Source: Paenibacillus rubinfantis (GTDB taxonomy: Bacteria; Bacillota; Bacilli; Paenibacillales; Paenibacillaceae). From it: a DNA stretch of 64,000 bases. Of the stretch, positions 16,248-24,275 are shown one piece after another. Each line of letters opens with the position of its first letter. Within the stretch, counting starts at the first letter, position 1. The notes beneath the pieces were generated by a model. That model saw only the letters and a program-made list of their open reading frames with translations. It was not told where the DNA came from and did no database searches. The stretch lies in assembly GCF_001486505.1 (NCBI RefSeq), contig NZ_LN909066.1, positions 385,795 through 449,794 of the forward strand, read 5' to 3'. Both the position numbers and the translations under genes were made by a program.

Positions 16248-16883
16248 TCATTTGTTCTTGATGATCGTACATCTCAGCACATGGACATCCTGGTTATCCC
16301 GAATTATTGCTTCAATATTGTCGCTGGATTCCACATGGTCCTTGCCCTTATTTCTCACAATCACACCCAAAGCAATCGTTTCATTGGGGTTTACGGTAGT
16401 TGGTGGCATGGAGTGAATCATTGTACTATCAAAATCGCCTTTGGGGATTTCGAATTTGGAGCTGACCACGTTTCCTTTCTGCCTATAAGCAAGCGTCCAT
16501 CCTTCGTCCCCCTCACTCATGACAGGGGTCGTTAAATAAAGCCTGAATGGGTTATCCTGGACCTGATCAAGTAACGTTTCCAGACCAAGTACGGATCCTT
16601 TGCTTTCACCGTTCACATATTGATCTATCCAGACATGCACCCGATCGGCTTGGATCTCTCCTGGGTTCACTTCAAATACCATGGAATTGCCGACACCCGC
16701 CGCTTTAAGAACGGCATACTCCTCGTCCTCCATCGGCAAGGTTTGGATGGAAATCCCGTTGATCTCCTGCTTCGGTACATGATTATCTAGATCAAGCGTC
16801 TCTGAACGACTCCCTTCACAACCCGAGAGGACTAAGGCTGTAACTAGAAGACAAGCCAGGATAGGATAAAAATATCTTCTCAT
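16248..16883 (-). CDS. Secreted lipoprotein of unknown function
   Basis: This is a lipoprotein of about 211 residues. The signal peptide ends in the lipobox LVLSGC, with the cysteine near residue 22, followed by a polar EGSRSETLD spacer. The mature part is predicted mainly beta-stranded (VHVWIDQYVNGESKG, PFRLYLTTPVMS) and has no motif I recognise. I chose the ATG at 16883, which has TGAGGTG six bases before it; a nearby ATG at 16895 overlaps the stop of the VOC gene. It sits directly behind the VOC-protein gene and is probably co-transcribed with it. Confidence 0.65.
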   Translation of the reverse strand: MRRYFYPILACLLVTALVLSGCEGSRSETLDLDNHVPKQEINGISIQTLPMEDEEYAVLKAAGVGNSMVFEVNPGEIQADRVHVWIDQYVNGESKGSVLGLETLLDQVQDNPFRLYLTTPVMSEGDEGWTLAYRQKGNVVSSKFEIPKGDFDSTMIHSMPPTTVNPNETIALGVIVRNKGKDHVESSDNIEAIIRDNQDVHVLRCTIIKNK

Positions 16884-16891
16884 TCTGCACC

Positions 16892-17710
16892 TCACAAACT
16901 GCTGATGTTAAATCGATTTCCGTCCGGATCATAGAAATGAAAACTAACTAAACCCTGCGTTAAAAAGCCGCCAATTCCGGACGTCTCGATCCCGCGTTGT
17001 TTCAAATATTGATGATACTTGAAAAAGTCCTGCCGATCGCGAATCCAGCAGATTGGCTGGACCTGGCCGTCCACTTTACCCACGTAGGCATCGCTGGATT
17101 TTTGTTCAAGCACCCAAAGCGACTTCTCCTCGGAATGATTCAGCTTCAGCTCCATGACGGCGTATCCGCCGGCCGGATGATGCTGGGTGCATTTCATACC
17201 TAGATGCTGGCTGTACCATTGAATCGACTCGTTTAACCGGCTGACGCCTACCCGAATCCAGGAAGGTACCAAATCGGCGGAAGGCAGCGTTAAGTCCTCC
17301 TGTAACGTTAACCGGATCCCTTCGGCCGTCGCCCACACGTCGAAATATCGGGTTTTAGTTCCCGAATAGACGGCGGACACACGCACTCCATCGGTCACCA
17401 AGGCACGCCGCAGGCGATCGAATTCCCGTGTTCGAAAACACAACCGTAGATCGGGATCCACGGTCCCGCGCTCGGCATAATGATGGGGGAGCCGGGTTTC
17501 CGTAAGATAAGTAACCAGCCAGGTCCCAAAGTCCAGTTGCGTCATTTTGCCTTGGGAACATCGGGGGTCCACCTTCCAGTTCTCTTGCCGAAGCACCTTC
17601 CAGCCAAAGTACTTATCAAACCACTTCACAACCTGATCATGATTATCCCACAACACATTGATCCATTGGCCGTCAAAATAAAGCTCGGGGATCTCCTTGC
17701 CCGTTGACAT
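16892..17710 (-). CDS. VOC (glyoxalase-like) family protein, two modules
   Basis: The 272-residue protein holds two vicinal-oxygen-chelate modules. The first half includes LWDNHDQVVKWFDKYFGWKV and the second WIRVGVSRLNESIQWYSQHL followed by GMKC. It ends with VSFHFYDPDGNRFNI, the usual VOC closing motif that supplies a metal ligand in active members. Such proteins bind a divalent metal and act as glyoxalases, dioxygenases, resistance or sensor proteins; the substrate is not predictable. It has an ATG start with a good GGAGGT upstream. It overlaps or abuts the lipoprotein gene behind it. Confidence 0.8.
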   Translation of the reverse strand: MSTGKEIPELYFDGQWINVLWDNHDQVVKWFDKYFGWKVLRQENWKVDPRCSQGKMTQLDFGTWLVTYLTETRLPHHYAERGTVDPDLRLCFRTREFDRLRRALVTDGVRVSAVYSGTKTRYFDVWATAEGIRLTLQEDLTLPSADLVPSWIRVGVSRLNESIQWYSQHLGMKCTQHHPAGGYAVMELKLNHSEEKSLWVLEQKSSDAYVGKVDGQVQPICWIRDRQDFFKYHQYLKQRGIETSGIGGFLTQGLVSFHFYDPDGNRFNISSL

Positions 17711-17926
17711 GGGGAAACCTCCTTCATACAGATCTTACCAACCCTATTATCGCTGAACCGGTCCGAATGATAAAGGAAAATATATGCAAGAAGCGCCGCT
17801 TCCTTCCGAATCTTTCGTTCATATAATGCGACTGGATATAACAAAACAAGTTTAAAGAATGGCGATTTTGAGGTAAGATGGTATTCGATGTTTCTATGAA
17901 CTAGGGATTGGAAAGGAACGGTGCAG

Positions 17927-18625
17927 ATGGACCGTCGGCAGCATATCATTAAACAAGCCGAGCAATTCGTACAAAACGTGCACAGCGGAGACGGGAGCGG
18001 CCACGACTGGTGGCATACTCATCGAGTCCGGAACACAGCCCTGGCCATCGCCCGCAAGGAGAAGGCGGATTTGTTCGTTTGTGAGCTTGCGGCTTTGCTG
18101 CACGACGTAGCAGATGAGAAGCTGAATCCATCCAAGGAAGAGGGATTGCTTAAGGTACGGAGCTGGCTGGATGAACATGTCGGGGATCCGTCCGTCATCG
18201 GTGAAGTGATGGAGATTATCTCCACGATGTCTTATAATGGCGGCAAAAACCCTCCGATGTCCACCCTCGCCGGACAAATCGTTCAGGATGCCGACCGGCT
18301 TGACGCCATTGGCGCTATCGGCGTGGCCCGAACGTTTGCCTTCGGGGGCTCCAGAGGCAGGTCCATGCATGAACCGGGGCAAGATTTCTCGGATTTCGAG
18401 TATCGCAGCCGCGGAAAAACGACGATTTATCATTTTTACGAAAAGCTATTAAAGCTAAAAGATTTGATGAATACCCGGCATGCCCGGAAGCTCGCCGAAT
18501 CGCGGCACGAGTTTATGCTGCGTTTCTTGGAGCAATTTTACCGGGAATGGGATGCCGTAGACGAGCATCAGGATGAACAAACCACAACAAATTCAGGTGA
18601 TATGAGTGAGAATCGCATTATTTGA
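17927..18625 (+). CDS. HD-domain phosphohydrolase
   Basis: The protein is about 232 residues. The HD-superfamily metal site is complete: HTHRV (first His), LLHDVADEK (the HD pair) and QDADRLDAIGAIG (the distal Asp). This layout matches the YedJ-like subfamily of HD hydrolases, which act on nucleotides or other phosphoesters. I chose the ATG at 17927, about nine bases after AAAGGA; an in-frame GTG lies at 17921, too close to that site. The last codons (MSENRII) overlap the GTG start of murI, so the two genes are translationally coupled. Confidence 0.85.
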   Translation: MDRRQHIIKQAEQFVQNVHSGDGSGHDWWHTHRVRNTALAIARKEKADLFVCELAALLHDVADEKLNPSKEEGLLKVRSWLDEHVGDPSVIGEVMEIISTMSYNGGKNPPMSTLAGQIVQDADRLDAIGAIGVARTFAFGGSRGRSMHEPGQDFSDFEYRSRGKTTIYHFYEKLLKLKDLMNTRHARKLAESRHEFMLRFLEQFYREWDAVDEHQDEQTTTNSGDMSENRII

Positions 18626-19385
18626 TTCAGGCATCGGCGGCTTGACCGTATTGACAGAGGCCATGAGGAGGCTGCCGAAGGAAGATTTTCTGTATTTTGC
18701 CGATACCCTCCACGTACCGTACGGAACCAAAACGCTGCCCGAGGTGAAACGATTCGTCCAGGAATCGGTAAACACCATCATGCAGGAGGAGATCCAAGCT
18801 TTGGTTGTGGCCTGCAACACCGCAACCAGCGCCGCGATCGAAGAGCTTCGGCGAACGTACGACATCCCGATTATCGGCATGGAGCCGGCCGTTAAGCCGG
18901 CCGTCAAACGAAGCCAAGCGGCCGGCAAACGGGTGCTTGTTTTTGCGACCTCGTTGACGTTAAGCCTCTCGAAATATACCGACCTGGTGGCCCGAGTGGA
19001 CGACCACAAAGTGGTGGATTCCATGCCGCTGCCGGAGCTGGTGCAATACTGCGAGCAGTTGCAGTTCGACCGGGACGAGATCGAGCGTTATTTCAACCGC
19101 AAACTATCCGGCATCGATCTGGCGCAATACAGTACGATCGTGCTTGGATGCACGCATTTTCCTTATTACAAAAGCCTTCTGCAGCAAATCCTGCCGCCGC
19201 ACATCGAGTTGATCGACGGAAGCCATGGCACGGTGGAAAGGTTGTGCTCCTTAATCGGATGCTCGGCCACCCCCTCTAAGGGATATTCGGGGCATATCGA
19301 GTTCAGGTGCTCCGACGGAAACCCGGCTTATCTGGACAAAATGGCCCGGGCGCTGGATTATCTGCAAACGCAATATACCTTATAA
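18606..19385 (+). CDS. murI: Glutamate racemase
   Basis: The 259-residue cytoplasmic enzyme converts L- to D-glutamate for peptidoglycan. It contains FDSGIGGLTVL at the start, FADTLHVPYGTKT, the first catalytic cysteine C70 in VVACNTATS, and the second, C182, in VLGCTHFPYY. The DTLHVPYG motif places it nearer to the YrpC-type second racemase of Bacillus than to RacE, so a second murI copy may exist elsewhere in the genome. The start is a GTG at 18606, overlapping the end of the HD gene, with AGGTGA just upstream. A terminator follows. Confidence 0.95.
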   Translation: MRIALFDSGIGGLTVLTEAMRRLPKEDFLYFADTLHVPYGTKTLPEVKRFVQESVNTIMQEEIQALVVACNTATSAAIEELRRTYDIPIIGMEPAVKPAVKRSQAAGKRVLVFATSLTLSLSKYTDLVARVDDHKVVDSMPLPELVQYCEQLQFDRDEIERYFNRKLSGIDLAQYSTIVLGCTHFPYYKSLLQQILPPHIELIDGSHGTVERLCSLIGCSATPSKGYSGHIEFRCSDGNPAYLDKMARALDYLQTQYTL

Positions 19386-19401
19386 TTTACGGTAAAAAGT
19401 T

Positions 19402-19447
19402 AAAAGCCTTGTCTTAAGCGATTTCATCGCAAGGACAGGGCTTTTTT
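19402..19447 (+). terminator. Rho-independent terminator after murI
   Basis: AAAAGCC ... TGTC pairs with GACA ... GGCTTTT, with an inner GCGATTTCATCGC hairpin, followed by six T residues. Confidence 0.8.
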
Positions 19448-19469
19448 GCTGCAGTGGTTTGGGTTCGCC

Positions 19470-19752
19470 TTACTCCATCTCCTCGTTTAATCGCACCCTA
19501 TGAATATGATCTTCCCACTTTCTCTTTCCGTTGATCTGCAGGTATTTATGCGTTTTGTGCTGATTTGATGATTCATAGTTCCCCTCGCTCTCCTCGTTAG
19601 GTATTGGAAAGCCTAATCTCCTGATTCACCCTAACGCTTGCTTGGTATGCTTCACGAAATCCTTGGGTTTCGATGCTTTGCTTTGACACCTGTCTCACCT
19701 GCAGCGATGTCGTTAATTCCTTCGACAAAAGAGAGGGGGATAATCGAATATC
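19470..19752 (-). pseudogene. Decayed small coding sequence behind the 19753-20361 gene
   Basis: The gap of more than 300 bases after the murI terminator is not empty on the minus strand. In the frame of the upstream gene, just past its stop, the sequence reads SKELTTSLQVRQVSKQSIET, then QGFREAYQASVRVNQEIRLS, before a TAA at 19597. A second frame then reads NEESEGNYESSNQHKTHKYL followed by QINGKRKWEDHIHRVRLNE to a TAA at 19470. Both stretches have protein-like composition, but neither has an ATG with a ribosome site and the frames differ by one base. It looks like one short gene broken by a frameshift. Family unknown. Confidence 0.3.
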
Positions 19753-20361
19753 TCATGGGACCCCCACCTGATTCGTTATTTCTTCTAATATCTTCGTACT
19801 GATGATCTGCCGATCCTCCGTTTGCGCGGTCAGCATAAACCTTGTTCCCTGCTCTTCGGATACAAAAAGATACCAGATACGGAGTTCCGGATCCCCGGTT
19901 TCCTTTACAGACGCAGTAAAGCTCTCGTCTGTTGCATAGCTGTAAACGTCGATCGCCTCGATTTTCGGGTTGTTGATCACGCCAAATAAGAGTGGAAACG
20001 GCGAATCATATTTTGTTCCTTTGGTGGATGCAAAAAATTGCTCCGTCCAGAAGCTGTCGGGGTCGTTTCCATGGATCGAAGGCAGCGTGTGCCCTCCGCC
20101 ATATCCCCATTTCCACCCGAACAACAACGTTTTTTGGACGTATTCAACATCGAGGGTTTGTCCGTTTGGAAGATCCCGAAGAAGAAATAGAACCTTACCT
20201 CGATCCGTTTCGATCTCATGTAAGAGACGGAGACGGTCATTGATCTCATACCTCACCTTCTCAATCGCCTCAAGTGGTGTGGACGAGTATGGGTTGCTCA
20301 TATAGAGATAGCCGAATCCCAATGCAATCAGGATTAATGCGACTAGAGTTCGTTTTTTCAT
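19753..20361 (-). CDS. Membrane-anchored protein of unknown function
   Basis: The 202-residue protein has one N-terminal transmembrane segment (TLVALILIALGFGYLYM) preceded by KKR, so it is either anchored or secreted. The exported part contains NDRLRLLHEIETDRGKVLFL and a closing strand-rich region (GTRFMLTAQTEDRQIISTKI). I do not recognise a family. The ATG at 20361 has GGAGGAGCT immediately before it, which settles the start; the longer upstream frame has no support. Its stop is followed in frame by the decayed sequence described at 19470-19752. Confidence 0.65.
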   Translation of the reverse strand: MKKRTLVALILIALGFGYLYMSNPYSSTPLEAIEKVRYEINDRLRLLHEIETDRGKVLFLLRDLPNGQTLDVEYVQKTLLFGWKWGYGGGHTLPSIHGNDPDSFWTEQFFASTKGTKYDSPFPLLFGVINNPKIEAIDVYSYATDESFTASVKETGDPELRIWYLFVSEEQGTRFMLTAQTEDRQIISTKILEEITNQVGVP

Positions 20362-20456
20362 AGCTCCTCCAGGAAGTAATCTTTGGGATATGGCCCCTTC
20401 CATAATTATACATTCACGCCCAGGAATAACACTACCCTCGGTTTTATTAAACGAAT

Positions 20457-20483
20457 AACCCACCTTCACGCTGAAGGTGGGTT
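20457..20483 (-). terminator. Terminator-like hairpin after the oxidoreductase pair
   Basis: AACCCACCTTCA and TGAAGGTGGGTT form a perfect 12-base stem with a three-base loop. Read on the minus strand, after the stop at 20502, it is followed by ATTCGTTTAAT, a weak T tract. Confidence 0.65.
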
Positions 20484-20501
20484 GAAGATGGAGCTTAACG
20501 A

Positions 20502-21344
20502 TTACGAGAGCGGCAAATCCACCCATACCCCAGGCGTTTCCGCCGCTTTGATTCCATACTCGATCACGGCGATCACGGCTACGGTTTCGGCCGGGTTAAC
20601 CGCAGGTTGGCCGGTTTCAAAGAAAGTCACCAGATTACGAATAAACGGCTCGAAGAAATTGGAGGCTGCGGAAGCTTGGGTAAAGGATCCGTTGTCGTAT
20701 TTAATGCCTAACGTAAACGGGCAATGATCCCCCAAGTGATGGATCGAGGCCCGGCAGCCATCGCCGAAGTCGATGAGGAGTGCGGGAGAATCCGCCGTTC
20801 CGGTGTACATGACGCGCTGTGGACCCGGCCCCATCAAGCGAACGATCGGCTCGATTTGGTGGATCGAATAGTTGGTGAAAGCACCGGGCCCCCAGCTGCA
20901 AATCGTTTCTATCCCTGCCGGGTTAATCTCCGCGTATTCGCTGGCAAAACGAAGCGCGGACGTCGAATACATCGGCGTTCCGTGCTGTGCCGCCAGCTCG
21001 AAGAGGCGAACCGCCGTCTCCCGATCCGGAGCAAACGTCTTATCGATGTACGTCGGCTTACCCGAACGCAGCGGAAGCTGAGATAATTCCTCGTGGAATT
21101 CCGGATTGTCAGGAGATAACACGATCAAGTAATCGCTCCGCTCAACGACGTCCTGGATGGACGGCAGTTGCTCGATCCCGTTCTCCTTACACCAATCCTC
21201 GTTCGTGCGCCCGTTCTCCTTGTCTCTTTTTCCATAGGCATATGTCACCTTCATCGCGCCGGCGGTTGCCTGCTCGATCCACCCGGGATATTTGTTCGCA
21301 TGGAACTGGTCGAGGTGCAGGTCGATAAACCCGATCTTTTTCAT
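20502..21344 (-). CDS. Gfo/Idh/MocA-family-like oxidoreductase
   Basis: This 280-residue protein is shorter than a typical family member (330-380). The N-terminal half has a Rossmann pattern without a canonical GxGxxG: KKIGFIDLHLDQFHANKYPG, then SDYLIVLSPDNPEFHEELSQ and KPTYIDKTFAPDRETAVRLF, where the usual EKP catalytic-loop motif is replaced by DKT. That replacement argues for a changed or lost dehydrogenase activity. The ATG overlaps the stop of the larger oxidoreductase gene (ATGA), so the two are coupled and may form a heteromer. The substrate is probably a sugar or inositol derivative; this is inference. Confidence 0.75.
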   Translation of the reverse strand: MKKIGFIDLHLDQFHANKYPGWIEQATAGAMKVTYAYGKRDKENGRTNEDWCKENGIEQLPSIQDVVERSDYLIVLSPDNPEFHEELSQLPLRSGKPTYIDKTFAPDRETAVRLFELAAQHGTPMYSTSALRFASEYAEINPAGIETICSWGPGAFTNYSIHQIEPIVRLMGPGPQRVMYTGTADSPALLIDFGDGCRASIHHLGDHCPFTLGIKYDNGSFTQASAASNFFEPFIRNLVTFFETGQPAVNPAETVAVIAVIEYGIKAAETPGVWVDLPLS

Positions 21345-22402
21345 GGGATCGTGATTTCCTCCCCTTTGTCAGACGAATCATAGATCGCTTGGATGATCCG
21401 GGAGGACAAAATGACGGTGTCGATGTGTGAAGGCTGCTTCTCTCCCGTCTGGATGCACTCCAGAAATGCGTCGATTTCCTGCTGGTACATATTGCCGGAG
21501 GTGAATTTGGGCGTCGTCTCGGTTAATGCGCCGTCTTTCGCCGTATAGAACGTAAAGTCTCCGCCGTAGTTTAAGCGAATGCCGCCTTTGTCGCCCAGGA
21601 AGTCGATAAACATCTCTTCGACCCCGATGTTCTGGGCCCAGGCACCGTTCAAGGAGATCGTGGGGCCTTCGGTGCGGATCAGCGCGGTCACGAAATCGTC
21701 GACATCATACGTCCCGCTGTAGTCCGGCGGTCCGGCCCACATTTTGAGATACGTATAGTTGGCCATGTCTTTCCCCAGCTTGGAGTAAGCCTGGCCGGTC
21801 ACGGTTTGGGGCTTCGGATCCCCCGCACAATACATGACGATATCGAGAAAATGAACGCCCCAATCGATCAGCGCTCCGCCGCCGGCGATCGCCTTCGTCG
21901 TAAAAGCGCCGCCTAGGCCCGGAATCGACCGGTGCGAGCGGAAGCTGGCATACACATGGTACAACTCGCCAAGCTCGCCGTTTTGGATCATATTTTTGAT
22001 GCGGTTGACGCTTTCGTTGTACCGGTTCACTACCCCGATATTCAAAACTTTGCCCGTCTCATGTTGGACTTGCTGCATCTCCAAGGCTTCTGCATAGGTG
22101 CGGGCGGCCGGTTTCTCGCACAGGACATGCTTGCCCGCCCGCAGGCACTCGATGGCGATGGAGGCGTGCGAAGCGTTTGGTGTACAGATGGATACCGCAT
22201 CAACCTCCGGGTCTTCCACGATCTGCCGGTAATCCTGGATGGCCTGGCCGCATTCGTATTTGGTGACAGCGGCTTCCGCCCGGTCCAGCAGGATATCGCA
22301 GAAATACTTGATGTTCACCTGCTTGTGGGCTAAGTAGGACGGGATGTGAGCGTGGTTTGCAATCGTACCGCAGCCAATCACGGCAATGGTTATGGGGTTC
22401 AT
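21341..22402 (-). CDS. Gfo/Idh/MocA family oxidoreductase
   Basis: The protein is 353 residues. The NAD(P) site is IAVIGCGTIANHAHIPSYLA near the N-terminus, and the catalytic-loop motif GKHVLCEKPAARTYAEA includes the conserved E-K-P. The C-terminal GFO_IDH_MocA domain contains GGGALIDWGVHFLDIVMYCA with the conserved D-x-G-x-H. It acts on a sugar, inositol or related polyol using NAD(P). The ATG at 22402 has AGGAGGT eight bases upstream; the TTG one codon earlier is less likely. It is first of a two-gene operon and divergent from the FAD oxidoreductase gene. Confidence 0.9.
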   Translation of the reverse strand: MNPITIAVIGCGTIANHAHIPSYLAHKQVNIKYFCDILLDRAEAAVTKYECGQAIQDYRQIVEDPEVDAVSICTPNASHASIAIECLRAGKHVLCEKPAARTYAEALEMQQVQHETGKVLNIGVVNRYNESVNRIKNMIQNGELGELYHVYASFRSHRSIPGLGGAFTTKAIAGGGALIDWGVHFLDIVMYCAGDPKPQTVTGQAYSKLGKDMANYTYLKMWAGPPDYSGTYDVDDFVTALIRTEGPTISLNGAWAQNIGVEEMFIDFLGDKGGIRLNYGGDFTFYTAKDGALTETTPKFTSGNMYQQEIDAFLECIQTGEKQPSHIDTVILSSRIIQAIYDSSDKGEEITIP

Positions 22403-22634
22403 CAACTTACCTCCTACAACGTGAAATAGTTCTCTACAGGAAAGTCTATGATGATTCCTAGCATATCAGATCCAGCGCAAATTGGGATGAGGTTAAGGGC
22501 GAATGCACATCAGATTACCATAAAAGGTCACCCGCCTCCCGTACCGTTCTCCGGCTGAACCCTCTACAATGAATGCAATCATGGGCAACTTGACGCTAAA
22601 CTCTTAAATCCATGCCAAAAGGAGAAACCTGCGA

Positions 22635-24212
22635 ATGAGACGCGAAATGCAAGCTGATATCGTGATTCTCGGGGGCGGTACCGGAGGAACCGCCGCAGCC
22701 CTGGCCGCCGCGGCTTCGGGCAAAACCGTCATCCTTACGGAGGAGACGCGCTGGATTGGCGGACAGCTAACCAGTCAGGCCGTCCCTCCCGATGAGCACC
22801 CCTGGATCGAGCATTTTGGGTGTACGAGAACGTACCGAAATTTCCGCGAAGGCGTGCGCCAGTATTATCGGGCTCATTTTCCGATGACACCGGGGGCAAG
22901 GAACCAGCCGGAGCTTAATCCCGGCAGCGGCATCGTCAGCCGGATCAGCCATGATCCGCGCGTTGGCTTGGCTGTGCTGGAGCAGATGCTGGCTCCGTAC
23001 ATTCACAGCGGCAGGCTGACGATCCTGTACAACTCCCGAGTTCACCAAGCCGAAACCATAGGGGACACGGTGAGCAGCGTGACGGTGCGTCATCTCGGCA
23101 GCGGCGATGAGCTCGTGCTTCAGGCTCCGTTCTTTATCGATGCCACCGAGCTTGGCGATTTGCTTCCGCTGGCCGGCATCGAATACGTGACCGGTGCGGA
23201 ATCCCAAGCGCAGACCGGCGAACCCCATGCGGTCGACGGAGCCCCCGCGCCGCAGGATATGCAGGGCTTTACTTATTGCTTCGCCGTAGATTACGCCGAG
23301 GGTGAAGAGCATCTCATCGACAAGCCCGCGATGTACGATTTCTGGCGGAATTATCGGCCGGCGTTCTGGCCCGATCGGCTGTTAAGCTTAACCGGCGTGA
23401 AGCCTTCGACGAATGAGCCGGTCGAATATGAGATATTTCCGGGGCACGGAGGCAAATTCCCGCTGTTTCAATACCGGCAAATCCTTGATCCCGCTCATTT
23501 TGACAGCCGCCTGGGGTTCCGTCCGCTCTCCCTGATCAACTGGCCGCAGAACGACTATTGGCTGGGCTCCCTCATCGACGTCCCGGAGGAAGAAGTCGCG
23601 CGTCATCTGTACCAGGCCAAACAGCTGAGCTTGTCGCTGTTGTATTGGCTGCAAACCGAAGCGCCCCGTCCGGACGGCGGGCAAGGCTATCCGGGTTTGC
23701 GCCTGCGACGCGACGTCGTAGGAACGGAGGACGGATTGGCCATGGCTCCATACATCCGCGAGTCGAGGCGAATACAAGCGGAGTTTACGGTACTGGAGCA
23801 GCATGTCGCCACAGCTTCCCGGCCGGACGGCGCAGCCGAAGCGTTTGCGGATTCCGTCGGAGTGGGCTGTTACCGCATCGATTTGCATCCAAGTACAGGC
23901 AACCGACCGTATATCGACATCTCCTCCTTACCGTTTCAAATCCCGCTGGGCAGCCTGATCCCCAAACGGGTCAAAAACGTGCTGGCCGCAGGCAAAAACA
24001 TCGGGGCCACCCATATCACCAACGGCTGCTACCGGCTCCATCCCGTGGAATGGAACATCGGCGAAGCGGCGGGAAGCTGCGCCAGCTTCTGCTTGGACCG
24101 CAACCTCTTCCCTACGGATGTTCGGAATCATGAAGAAACCTTAGCCGACTTCCAGCAGCGCCTCCTTCAACAAGGGATTGAACTGCAATGGCCAAAGCTT
24201 CGCCCGGTTTAA
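22635..24212 (+). CDS. FAD-dependent oxidoreductase
   Basis: The 525-residue protein has an N-terminal dinucleotide-binding fold, DIVILGGGTGGTAAALAAAA (GxGxxG at about 13-18), then TEETRWIGGQLTSQAVP, which is characteristic of the FAD_oxidored family (PF12831). The distal FAD contact is likely VLAAGKNIGATHITNGCYRL near the C-terminus. Members often work on carbohydrate-derived substrates beside GFO/IDH/MocA dehydrogenases, which lie divergently here. AAAGGAG lies 12 bases before the ATG. It has no signal peptide, so the enzyme is cytoplasmic. A strong terminator follows. Confidence 0.85.
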   Translation: MRREMQADIVILGGGTGGTAAALAAAASGKTVILTEETRWIGGQLTSQAVPPDEHPWIEHFGCTRTYRNFREGVRQYYRAHFPMTPGARNQPELNPGSGIVSRISHDPRVGLAVLEQMLAPYIHSGRLTILYNSRVHQAETIGDTVSSVTVRHLGSGDELVLQAPFFIDATELGDLLPLAGIEYVTGAESQAQTGEPHAVDGAPAPQDMQGFTYCFAVDYAEGEEHLIDKPAMYDFWRNYRPAFWPDRLLSLTGVKPSTNEPVEYEIFPGHGGKFPLFQYRQILDPAHFDSRLGFRPLSLINWPQNDYWLGSLIDVPEEEVARHLYQAKQLSLSLLYWLQTEAPRPDGGQGYPGLRLRRDVVGTEDGLAMAPYIRESRRIQAEFTVLEQHVATASRPDGAAEAFADSVGVGCYRIDLHPSTGNRPYIDISSLPFQIPLGSLIPKRVKNVLAAGKNIGATHITNGCYRLHPVEWNIGEAAGSCASFCLDRNLFPTDVRNHEETLADFQQRLLQQGIELQWPKLRPV

Positions 24213-24224
24213 TTTAATCAAAGA

Positions 24225-24267
24225 ATGCCAGCCTGCGGAGGATGTTTTCCGCAGGCTGGCATTTTTG
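24225..24267 (+). terminator. Bidirectional terminator between convergent genes
   Basis: AATGCCAGCCTGCGGA (24225-24240) pairs perfectly with TCCGCAGGCTGGCATT (24249-24264), followed by T residues on the plus strand and preceded by A residues, so it can serve the minus-strand operon ending at 24276 as well. Confidence 0.9.
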
Positions 24268-24275
24268 CGTTGCAT

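Noticed and set aside
20362..20526. Upstream extension of the 19753 gene
   Set aside because: The ATG at 20361 has GGAGGAGCT right before it, while the extension crosses the terminator hairpin and has no ribosome site.
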